The notes beneath the pieces were generated by a model. The model made no database searches, was not told where the DNA came from, and was given only the letters and a program-made list of their open reading frames with translations. Positions 57,565-64,000 of a stretch of 64,000 bases of DNA are shown piece by piece. Position numbers and translations under genes: made by a program. Position 1 is the stretch's first letter; each line of letters opens with the position of its first letter. The stretch is from positions 1-64,000 of the forward strand of contig MUCR01000012.1 of assembly GCA_002816455.1 (NCBI GenBank), in the 5' to 3' direction. The DNA is from SAR202 cluster bacterium Io17-Chloro-G4. Its GTDB lineage: Bacteria; Chloroflexota; Dehalococcoidia; Lucifugimonadales; UBA3495.

Positions 57565-58551
57565 CTAGGCTTTGGTGGCCACGACCTTAACGCTGGCAAC
57601 GTTTAAGGGCATGCCTTCTTCTTGGTCGAACTTCACCTTTTCTTCGGTGATTTCCAGGTTCACGAAGCCGGCTTTGCGCAAACGACCCAAGTAAACGTCT
57701 CTATCCTCGGCGCCGGCGATGCATGCGGCCCAAGCCTCGGGGTCAGTCCTGCTCGGCCCATCCGAGCTGAGGGACATCATATCCGAAAGGTGGATCCTTC
57801 CACCCGGCGTCAATACCCGGTAGGACTCGCTGAATACGGCGTCCTTGTCGGGAGATAGGCACACCACGCAGTTGGAGATAATAACGTCCACGCTGGCATC
57901 TGGAATTGGCATTTCCTCCAGTTCGCCTTGGATGAACTCGACGTTGGTCAAGCCCAAGTTGGCTTGGTTCTTGCGGGCCAGTTCCAGCATATCCGGTGTC
58001 ATATCCAAGCCGGTCACATGGCCGGTTTCGCCAACCTGTTGGGCGGCTAGGAAGCAGTCGATACCTCCACCGGAACCCAGGTCCAGCACTCGCTCTCCCG
58101 GCTTGAGACCAGCCAAGGCCGTTGGATTGCCGCACCCGGCGGAGGCCGCGACCGACTCGGCAGGCAAACCCGCTATTTGACCTTCCTGGTAGAGTTGCAA
58201 GGCTCTGTCCAGGTCTTCGGGTCCACAGCAGCCCGGCGCATCGCAGGACGCTCCGGACACGTCCACAAGCTGGATGATGCCCTTGGCTTCGGCTGCGGGG
58301 CTGGAAGCCACTTCGGTGGTTTCGCCGTGAGCTTCGCCGCAGCAACTGGGCGCGCAGCACGCCTGATTGTTGGTTTCTGAGTTTGAGTCCGCATGAGATT
58401 CGCCGCAGCAACCGGGGTCGCAGCAGGCTTCCTCTTTTTGATCCTGGTTGGCCTCTGCGGCAAATGCTTCTGATTGTTCGATTACCCCTCTGGCCCTGGC
58501 GCCGTAACGCTCGCGGACTAGTTTTTTAACTTCTTCGGAATTTGTAGTCAT
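57565..58551 (-). CDS. arsM: Arsenite methyltransferase with Cys-pair repeats
   Basis: A 328-residue SAM-dependent arsenite methyltransferase. The SAM motif is 'GERVLDLGSGGGIDCFLAA', with 'GLDMTPDMLELARKNQ' and 'PDASVDVIISNCVVCLSPDK' following, which include the conserved arsenic-binding Cys; another Cys sits in 'SAGCGNPTAL'. Before the catalytic domain, residues about 40-115 hold three Cys-rich repeats ('ACCDPGCCGESHA', 'ACCAPSCCGEAHG', 'SCDAPGCCGPEDL'), likely metalloid-binding. It lies 54 bases downstream of the PadR regulator in the same operon. It converts As(III) to methylated forms. Confidence 0.93.
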   Translation of the reverse strand: MTTNSEEVKKLVRERYGARARGVIEQSEAFAAEANQDQKEEACCDPGCCGESHADSNSETNNQACCAPSCCGEAHGETTEVASSPAAEAKGIIQLVDVSGASCDAPGCCGPEDLDRALQLYQEGQIAGLPAESVAASAGCGNPTALAGLKPGERVLDLGSGGGIDCFLAAQQVGETGHVTGLDMTPDMLELARKNQANLGLTNVEFIQGELEEMPIPDASVDVIISNCVVCLSPDKDAVFSESYRVLTPGGRIHLSDMMSLSSDGPSRTDPEAWAACIAGAEDRDVYLGRLRKAGFVNLEITEEKVKFDQEEGMPLNVASVKVVATKA

Positions 58552-58605
58552 AATTAACCTCCTAATTTTCTCCGAAATTTCCCGTAATTGGTCTGATTCC
58601 GGGAC

Positions 58606-58980
58606 CTAATTCTGACCCGCCACTGCAGTTGGTTGGCCCAAGGCTTGGGTCACGGAATCGTTAATTGTGGGCAACATTTTCTCCCAGACCCGGGCGGCAG
58701 CCCGAAAGGCCTCTTCACCTTGGGTCGTAAGCCAGCAAACCCGGCGGCGCCGGCCTTGGTGTTCCTCGTCCCGGCACTCCACGTAGCCACTGTCCAAGAG
58801 CTCTTTCATAGTCGAGTAGACCATGGCTTCTGTCGGCTCGCAGCAACCTTGGCAGGCGGCGCGTATGGCCAGGTTGACTCCATAGCCGTGGACCGGGCCC
58901 TTTTCCAACTCTCCCAACAACAGAAAGCGGCACAGGCTGCGTTTGACCAGGTTTTCCCAATAGGCTTCGGTTTCCATCAT
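58606..58980 (-). CDS. PadR-family transcriptional regulator, probable metalloid sensor
   Basis: A 124-residue PadR-type repressor: wHTH 'FLLLGELEKGPVHGYGVNLAIRAACQ', then 'EAMVYSTMKELLDSGYVECRDEEHQGRRRRVCWLTTQGEEAF', then a C-terminal helix. It is unusual in having a Cys cluster 'AACQGCCEPTEA' in the DNA-binding domain plus Cys in the wing, a plausible As(III) site, instead of the organic ligand pocket of PadR. The promoter upstream is overlapped by three ATACTTAA repeats, its likely operator. arsM follows in the same operon, so autoregulated arsenic control is inferred. Confidence 0.83.
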   Translation of the reverse strand: MMETEAYWENLVKRSLCRFLLLGELEKGPVHGYGVNLAIRAACQGCCEPTEAMVYSTMKELLDSGYVECRDEEHQGRRRRVCWLTTQGEEAFRAAARVWEKMLPTINDSVTQALGQPTAVAGQN

Positions 58981-59033
58981 GATTAGTTGTTCCTTTATAT
59001 TTCGGGTAAATCATTCACCCGTAATTTTCGTCG

Positions 59034-59107
59034 GAAGTATGCTAAACCCGATTCATACTTAACGGGCTGATACTTAACCGGCCATATACTTAAGCTTGTT
59101 GAGTATA
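59034..59107. promoter_or_regulatory. Operator array upstream of the padR-arsM operon
   Basis: ATACTTAA occurs as direct repeats at 59055, 59070 and 59086, spaced 15-16 bases apart. An inverted copy (TTGAGTATA, 59099-59107) overlaps the -10 box and another partial inverted copy (GAAGTATGCT) starts at 59034. The array lies between the promoter and the padR start, as for an autorepressor. Confidence 0.65.
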
Positions 59108-59133
59108 CTATTATCCGCAAAGTGGGATGTCAA
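59105..59133 (-). promoter_or_regulatory. Promoter of the padR-arsM operon
   Basis: The minus strand has -35 TTGACA (59133-59128), a 17-bp spacer and -10 TAGTAT (59110-59105). The ATACTTAA operator repeats overlap and follow the -10. Confidence 0.65.
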
Positions 59134-59285
59134 CCCCCCCAATTTTCCATGTTGCATACCACAGGCCTATCCGTCATTCTTGCCCGGCTTTTACCTGGAT
59201 TTCTTATGTTAGAATTGCTGGGCGCAGGCTGGGGCGCTGAACTGATGGCGCTGCGCCAGTTTACCCAGGAGTTTGGTTTTAAGAG

Positions 59286-60386
59286 ATGAAGGTTACGAAA
59301 GCCACCACGAAAGTTCTGCATACTCCAGCAGACAGTCCATTGGCCCTAGGAGTACCAGACAACAACGCAAAACGAGCCTTCGTTACGTTGGAGATGGAGA
59401 CGGACGAAGGCATAGACGGCATAGGCTTGACCTTCATCCCGGCTTTGAATGCCAGTCCTTTGCTCCCGGCGTTAAATTCGGCAGTGGACTCCTTGGCCCA
59501 GATGGTGGTGGGCCAAGACCCAATGCCCGTGGAAGCAATTGCGTCAAACCTAATGGAAGCGGCCAGCGGTTCCGGCCCAGGCGGCATTTTTAGCCTGGCG
59601 CTTTCGGCGGTGGACATGGCATTGTGGGATATCAAAGGCAAAGCGCTGGACCAATCAGTCTGTTCCCTCTTGGGCGGCTACAGGAATAGGATGCCCACCT
59701 ATGCCAGCGGTGCCCTGATGCGCACCCAGAACTTGGAGAGCCTGGCCGAGACGGGCCCACATCTTATGGAAATGGGTTTCAAGCAGATGAAGACCCAGTT
59801 GGGCGGCGAACCAACGGTGGCGCGGGAATTGGAGCGCATCAAAGTGCTGCGGGACGGAATCGGTGATGACATCGACCTGATGTGCGACATCAACCAACTT
59901 TGGGACGTCAATCAGGCTATAGACATAGGCACCCGTCTCGAGGATTATCATCTGTTTTGGCTGGAAGACGTGGTCGCCCATGACGACTACCAGGGGTTTG
60001 CCAGGGTGGCCGACGCTTTAACCACGCCCATAGCCGCTGGAGAGTATCACTACGGTGTTCGTCCCTTCCGGCACATGCTGGAAGCCCGGTCCATAGACAT
60101 AGTGATGATCGATCTTCTGCGAGTGGGAGGCATTACCCAATGGAGGAAAGTCGCAGGTATGGCCGAGGCGTTCAACCTGCCCGTGGTCAGCCACTTGGTA
60201 CCCGAAATCCACGTTCAGCTAATGGCTTCAATCCCCAACGGCTTGACGGTCGAGTACATGCCCTGGACCCTGCGGTTGTTCGAGGAGACGCCGGAATTGG
60301 ACGGCGGCGACATCATCGTTCCCGACAAGCCGGGTCTAGGCCTCAAGTTCGATCAAGACGTAATCAAGAAATTCCAAGTAGCTTAG
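59286..60386 (+). CDS. Mandelate racemase/muconate-lactonizing (enolase superfamily) enzyme
   Basis: A 366-residue enolase-superfamily enzyme that abstracts the alpha-proton of a carboxylate. The K-x-K base motif is in 'GFKQMKTQLGG' near residue 165. Metal ligands are Asp in 'LMCDINQLWD', Glu in 'WLEDVVAHDD' and Glu in 'AGEYHYG', and the opposite-face His is in 'VVSHLVPEIH'. All are present, so it should be an active acid-sugar dehydratase, racemase or epimerase of the MR type; the substrate is unknown. ATG 59286 has no strong ribosome site. Enolase paralogues are greatly expanded in SAR202 Chloroflexota. A NIPSNAP gene follows. Confidence 0.9.
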   Translation: MKVTKATTKVLHTPADSPLALGVPDNNAKRAFVTLEMETDEGIDGIGLTFIPALNASPLLPALNSAVDSLAQMVVGQDPMPVEAIASNLMEAASGSGPGGIFSLALSAVDMALWDIKGKALDQSVCSLLGGYRNRMPTYASGALMRTQNLESLAETGPHLMEMGFKQMKTQLGGEPTVARELERIKVLRDGIGDDIDLMCDINQLWDVNQAIDIGTRLEDYHLFWLEDVVAHDDYQGFARVADALTTPIAAGEYHYGVRPFRHMLEARSIDIVMIDLLRVGGITQWRKVAGMAEAFNLPVVSHLVPEIHVQLMASIPNGLTVEYMPWTLRLFEETPELDGGDIIVPDKPGLGLKFDQDVIKKFQVA

Positions 60387-60479
60387 CCGTCTGGGTGGCA
60401 TAACTGCGGTCCTTATAGCTGAATGCTGATTGCTGACCGCTGATAGCTCCTAAATAAGATCAAAATTCGGAGGAACAAG

Positions 60480-60788
60480 ATGATTTCACAGCTTCGTATC
60501 TACACCATTAACCCTGGGATGATGGATTCTTGGCTTAAGCTCTTTGAGGAGACCATTAGGCCGGTGCACAGCAAGTTGGGCATGCCGGTGGAGCGCACCT
60601 GGGTAAATGCCGAGGCCAATGAGTTCGTCTGGGTCCGCAGTTTCAAAGACGCTGATGAAATCAAGGGGAAAGAGGAGGCCTACTTCGCCTCCGATGAGCG
60701 AAAGGCACTAGGCGACATTCCCCAACAGCACATCGTAAAAATGGAAGTCCGGGTAATCGAACCGGTGTTGGTGGGAGCGCCGGATTAG
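60480..60788 (+). CDS. NIPSNAP family protein
   Basis: A 102-residue protein with the dimeric alpha/beta-barrel NIPSNAP domain: 'MISQLRIYTINPGMMDSWLKLFEETIRPVHSKLGM', then 'EFVWVRSFKDADEIKGKEEAYFASDE', and a final strand 'HIVKMEVRVIEP'. Bacterial NIPSNAP proteins often accompany dehydratases and oxidoreductases in catabolic clusters; a binding or isomerase-like role is possible. The ATG follows CGGAGGAACAAG. It is co-directional with the enolase-superfamily gene, with 93 bases between, so the two may share a transcript. Confidence 0.87.
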   Translation: MISQLRIYTINPGMMDSWLKLFEETIRPVHSKLGMPVERTWVNAEANEFVWVRSFKDADEIKGKEEAYFASDERKALGDIPQQHIVKMEVRVIEPVLVGAPD

Positions 60789-60798
60789 ACTGAGTTAT

Positions 60799-60878
60799 TT
60801 ACCGCAGAGATCGCGGAGAGCGCAGAGTTAAACAAAAATACCCATGGTTCTGCGTTCTCTGCGCCCTCTGCGGTTAAA
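60799..60878. repeat. Intergenic palindromic repeat (CGCAGAG variant)
   Basis: TTACCGCAGAGATCGCGGAGAGCGCAGAG and CTCTGCGCCCTCTGCGGTTAA form arms around an A-rich spacer. It fills the gap between the convergent NIPSNAP and GNAT genes and may act as a terminator. Confidence 0.83.
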
Positions 60879-60886
60879 ATTCCGTC

Positions 60887-61324
60887 CTAGAGTTCTTTCC
60901 GCATTTCCACGTGGGGGATATCCACTTCTAAGAATGTGTCCCCGTGTTGCTGGTAGCCGTGGGCGGCGTAGAAGCTTTTGACGTACTCTTGGGCGTGCAG
61001 AACAGAGTGGGTCAGCCCTTGTTTGCGTGCGAAGTCTTCCAGAAAAGTCAAGATTTCTCCGCCCACGCCTTTCCTCCGCCATGGGGCGTCCACAGCCATC
61101 CGGCCAATGTGCGCGCTTCCGTCGTCGGCCCAAACCAGCCTGCCGGTGCCTACAACGCTGCCGTCAGAGACGGCGATGGCGTGGGTGGCCGTGGCGTCGG
61201 CCTCGTCCAGTTCTTCCTCGGGAGGAATGGACTGCTCGTCAACGAAAACACGGAAGCGCACCGCGATGGCCGCTTCCATGTCCTCTTCGCTTTCCACCTG
61301 CTTAATGTTTAGGTTGTCAGCCAT
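60887..61324 (-). CDS. GNAT family N-acetyltransferase
   Basis: A 145-residue acetyl-CoA-dependent acyltransferase, ElaA/YjcF-like. 'AIAVRFRVFVDEQSIPPEEELDEAD' matches that subfamily, and the acetyl-CoA loop is in 'IGRMAVDAPWRRKGVGGEILTFLED' (R-x2-G-x-G). The C-terminal 'HAQEYVKSFYAAHGYQQHGDTFLEVDIPHVEM' is also typical. The acceptor is unknown. It starts 10 bases after the alcohol dehydrogenase stop on the same strand, so they form an operon. Confidence 0.88.
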   Translation of the reverse strand: MADNLNIKQVESEEDMEAAIAVRFRVFVDEQSIPPEEELDEADATATHAIAVSDGSVVGTGRLVWADDGSAHIGRMAVDAPWRRKGVGGEILTFLEDFARKQGLTHSVLHAQEYVKSFYAAHGYQQHGDTFLEVDIPHVEMRKEL

Positions 61325-61334
61325 CAGTTGATAG

Positions 61335-62435
61335 CTACGAGTAAACGATCGCGCCGCGGCCTATCTCACCTTTGTCCATGTCCCCGTAGGCCTCATTTAT
61401 CTGGTCTAGGGTGTAGTGGCGCACCACTAAATCGTCCAGTTTAAGCTTGCCCGACAAGTACATGTCCGCCAGCTTGGGCATGTCTGTCTGGGAACGGGCC
61501 GAGCCGTAGTAGGTACCCCGGATGGTCTTTTCGTTGCGAACGATGTCCACTGCGTTGATGGCCGCTTCGGCCCCGATGGGAGCGATGCCCACCACGGTCA
61601 TGGTGCCGCTCTTGCCGGTCATGTCATAAGCGGTTTTTACGGTCTCGGCTGAGCCAAAAACCTCGAACGTGTAGTCGGCGCCCCTTCCGTCCGTAAGTTC
61701 CTTGACTTGCTCGACGGGATCGCGGTCAGCGGCGTTAACCGAGTGGGTTGCCCCAAACTTCATGGCGAACTCCAACTGGCTCTCGCGGATGTCTACGGCG
61801 ATAATTTTGGAGGCGTTTACCAAGGCTGCGCCCATGATCACGTTCAAGCCCACTCCACCGCAACCAACCACGGCGACGGTGCTGCCGGGCTGGACGTCGG
61901 CGGAAAATATCACTGCGCCCACACCCGTGGGTACGCAGCAACCGATCATGGCGGCCTTGTCCATGGGTATTGGCGTGATAGTAGGCACGCAGCCAGCCTC
62001 GGGGACCACCGAGTACTCGGAGAAGCAGGCGACCTTGCCCATATGGTGAATGTATTGGTCTCCTTTATGCAGGCGGCGCGTGCCGTCGTACATGAATGGG
62101 CCTGTGGCGCCGTGGCTGTCGCAAATGTTGCCGTGGCCCTCTATGCAGGACTTACAACGGCCGCAGGCAGGAACGAAAGACAATATCACCTGCTGTCCCG
62201 GCCTTACCGAGGTCACCCCCGGTCCGACTTTTTCCACAGTGCCGGCGCCTTCGTGCCCCAGCACCACGGGTAGAGCTATTGGAGCGTCGCCGTGCATGAA
62301 GTGACGGTCACTACGGCAGATGCCAGCGGCGCCCACCTTAACCAGCACCTCACTTTCTTTCGGTTCGTCTAATTCAACTTCTTCAACCACCAAGGGTTGA
62401 CCTACTTCGTAAAGAACGGCAGCTTTGGTTTTCAT
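61335..62435 (-). CDS. Zinc-dependent alcohol dehydrogenase (MDR family)
   Basis: A 366-residue medium-chain dehydrogenase/reductase. Catalytic zinc ligands are Cys in 'AGICRSDRHFMHGD', His-Glu in 'LGHEGAGTVEKVGPGV' and a later Cys near 'MIGCCVPTGVGAV'. Structural zinc is held by 'CGRCKSCIEGHGNIC'. The Rossmann motif is 'VAVVGCGGVGLNVIMGAAL', followed by Asp in 'IAVDIRESQ', which favours NAD. The group resembles class III/Mycobacterium-type NDMA-dependent or formaldehyde-related dehydrogenases, but the substrate cannot be assigned. The operon partner is the GNAT gene downstream. Confidence 0.93.
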   Translation of the reverse strand: MKTKAAVLYEVGQPLVVEEVELDEPKESEVLVKVGAAGICRSDRHFMHGDAPIALPVVLGHEGAGTVEKVGPGVTSVRPGQQVILSFVPACGRCKSCIEGHGNICDSHGATGPFMYDGTRRLHKGDQYIHHMGKVACFSEYSVVPEAGCVPTITPIPMDKAAMIGCCVPTGVGAVIFSADVQPGSTVAVVGCGGVGLNVIMGAALVNASKIIAVDIRESQLEFAMKFGATHSVNAADRDPVEQVKELTDGRGADYTFEVFGSAETVKTAYDMTGKSGTMTVVGIAPIGAEAAINAVDIVRNEKTIRGTYYGSARSQTDMPKLADMYLSGKLKLDDLVVRHYTLDQINEAYGDMDKGEIGRGAIVYS

Positions 62436-62518
62436 GGTATTTAACTGGGCCTCCTAGATATGGGAATCGGTGGTAATCATGCCCCGCAGGGCGATTTCTG
62501 TCAATGGCTTAGTAGCCG

Positions 62519-64000
62519 TCAGTGGTCAGCGGTCAGCCTTTCCGGCCGGGATCGGGCCCGCTCCATCAATGGCCGCATGCCCAGTTCGGTGGAAATAGCT
62601 AGGGATTCATCCAGTAGGGAGATGGCCTTGGCCCGGTTATCGGAGGCCGTTGTGTCTGAGCTTGTCGAAAGGTCAATTAACAAATCGGCATAGTCGCAGC
62701 AGGTCCAGGCCAGTTCGGGCCGGAAGTCCGCTTTCCGGCAAAAAGCCAGGGCATCTTCAAAATGGGCGGCAGCGTCGTCCAGCTTGCCAGTGGTCTTGGC
62801 CAAGAGGCCCAGCACCCGGTCCACGCTGGCGTGAAGAATAAAGGTGCCCGCTAATTCCTTTAGGATGGCGTATTGCTCACCCGCCGGGATTGGGTCTACA
62901 TTCATCACTGATGTCAAGGCAGCGCCGATTCTCGCCCAAGTCGCAAAATACGGCGTTGCGGACGGTGAGGAAAGGACAACGTTGATTGAATCCTCGCCTG
63001 CACTTTGCTGCTTTACAATCCCGATTATTCTCCTACTCACAGGGGATACAAGAGCCAAGGATGCATGTGCGGTATTGGGCCCAGTTTCGGATTGCCGGAC
63101 GACATTCTCCAATCGCTCCAGGTGGATATCCACTTGGTCTTGATTGCCGACATTCGCCTCCAAAACTATCCGCAGGTTCAGGAGTCGCGGGTCAAGTGGC
63201 AACAAGTCCAGACCGCGTTGGGTCGCGTCACGGGCTGATTCCCAGTCGCCTTAAAGCAGGAGCAGGCCAGCAATCCTTTGATGTGCAGACGCCAACCAGT
63301 AACGGTCCCGCAATTTCTCTGCTGGTCCCAAGATTGCCGAGGCTTGGCGCCCGAGCTCTTGTATGTCGCCCAAGGCAGTTCAACTTGAACACGCCCAATA
63401 TCGTGCGGCTACCTCGGCCCGAGGGTCGGAGGATGCGGACGCCAAGTCGATTGCCTTAAGACTGCTTTTCAGAGATTCCTCAAATTGGTGATGCCACAAT
63501 TCGACTTGGGCGGCAAAGCCAAGCGTTCGCATTTCCAGAGCTGTGTTTCCTTCCCGCCTTGCGATGGCGAGTGCCCGCACAAAAGACTCCCGCGCGCTGT
63601 CGTAGTCGCCGTCCGCCATACCCTGGACGTTCCCATGGTATGAATGGAGCCTGCCCGCTTCAAGAGATTCATCTGGAACGAGCCCTAAGGCCCGCGTGAT
63701 GAGCCCGCTGGATCGTGCCCTGTATTCACTAAGTTGAGGGAACGGAAATTCGGCTATGGCAACTACGCGGGCCGTATCACCCACCGACGCGTAGTAGTCA
63801 AAAGCCCGGCTAAAACTTTGGTGGGCTTTTGGCATTTCGTGTCTCGTCAGGGTAGCAGCTTGGGCACGGCCCAACCCAAACAACAATGCCGCCGCCACGC
63901 CATCTTCAGCAGATTCAGAATCTTCGAGAGCTAAGCCTTGGGCCGCAATTCCCCGCAGGAAATGCGCGTGGGCCTCCTCGTGGGCGTATGCGTCTAAGGC
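62519..64000 (-). pseudogene. TPR-repeat regulator gene with two in-frame stops, running off the window
   Basis: One minus-strand frame runs from the window edge to 62519 and reads as tetratricopeptide repeats ('DYDSARESFVRALAIARREGNTALEMRT', '...LDDAAAHFEDALAFCRKADFRPELAW'). This is the C-terminal sensor half of LuxR/AfsR-type ATPase regulators or adenylate cyclases. It is broken by TGA after 'YWACSS' and by TAA after 'IAGLLLL'; the frame and repeat pattern continue unchanged across both. Upstream of 63898 it stays open to the edge ('DAYAHEEAHAHFLRGIAAQG'). A CTGAGCTTGTCGAAAGG repeat core lies inside, read as 'DLSTSSDT'. The N-terminal half is outside the window. Confidence 0.82.
62650..62666. 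repeat. In-frame copy of the CTGAGCTTGTCGAAGG repeat core
   Basis: TCTGAGCTTGTCGAAAGG lies inside the TPR pseudogene without breaking the frame. The same core forms the hairpin at 52066-52102. Confidence 0.6.

Noticed and set aside
57743-58411. Minus-strand ORF of 222 aa overlapping arsM in another frame
   Set aside because: Out-of-frame shadow; arsM motifs are all in the main frame.
63384-63389. TGA in the TPR gene as a second selenocysteine codon
   Set aside because: A TAA follows about 40 codons later in the same frame, the position is in a TPR helix and not a redox site, and no SECIS-like hairpin with a GU loop was seen. Nonsense decay explains both.

Overview
This window reads as a bacterial chromosome segment with moderate-to-high GC, dense genes and mixed strands. 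The gene set suggests Chloroflexota, probably the Dehalococcoidia/SAR202 neighbourhood. Pointers are a reductive-dehalogenase-like Fe-S protein, an enolase-superfamily enzyme, a luciferase-like flavin oxidoreductase, NIPSNAP and DUF1330 proteins, two sulfite-oxidase-family molybdoenzymes, multi-domain rhodaneses, and a MoxR/CoxE-type pair. This placement rests on family content only. I saw no rRNA, tRNA, CRISPR array, integrase or transposase.

Layout. 0-9.5 kb: dehalogenase-like protein, SDR, HicBA toxin-antitoxin, acyl-CoA dehydrogenase, two DUF1330 proteins, a two-domain sulfurtransferase whose catalytic codon is UGA, an acyl-CoA synthetase and a Uma2 nuclease. 9.8-15.4 kb: CCG-domain Fe-S protein, gamma-glutamyltransferase, peroxiredoxin, alpha/beta-hydrolase-like protein, luciferase-like oxidoreductase. 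15.7-19.5 kb: pstSCAB phosphate transporter (phoU lies alone at 36.4 kb). 20-23.3 kb: hemD and a siroheme sulfite/nitrite reductase behind a cysteine-codon leader peptide and terminator. 23.4-28.1 kb: Fic protein, FAD oxidoreductase, membrane-anchored HEWLH protein, nitronate monooxygenase. 28.2-33.7 kb: selB-nurA, DUF6883-DUF4926, hemW, YkvA-like. 33.9-42.9 kb: AAA+ ATPase, SPL-like radical SAM, phoU, CocE/NonD hydrolase, SPASM radical SAM, two PAP2/Aur1-like membrane enzymes. 43-48.8 kb: MoxR-VWA operon with an embedded MntA-HepT module (hepT broken), RdgB-like, MFS. 49-54.6 kb: sulfur-oxidation island with two SUOX-family proteins, a cupin, a four-domain rhodanese and a cysteine-dioxygenase-like protein. 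54.9-64 kb: hypotheticals, hotdog protein, PIG-L deacetylase, PadR-ArsM arsenic operon, enolase-superfamily enzyme, NIPSNAP, GNAT, zinc alcohol dehydrogenase, and a decaying TPR gene running off the right edge.

Main discoveries. (1) The sulfurtransferase at 5796-6626 is a probable selenoprotein: an in-frame UGA replaces the active-site Cys and is followed by a SECIS-like hairpin, and selB is in the same window. (2) The siroheme reductase is preceded by a promoter, a possible leaderless 17-residue peptide with a Cys run, and mutually exclusive antiterminator and terminator pairings. This is a cysteine attenuator and favours a sulfite reductase assignment. (3) Two accessory modules (HicBA and Uma2) each sit between an intact gene and a diverged second copy of that gene's 3' end. 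(4) G/C-rich palindromic repeats are inserted in frame in two enzymes, and a second palindromic family (CACAGAG...CTCTGTG) punctuates many intergenic gaps.
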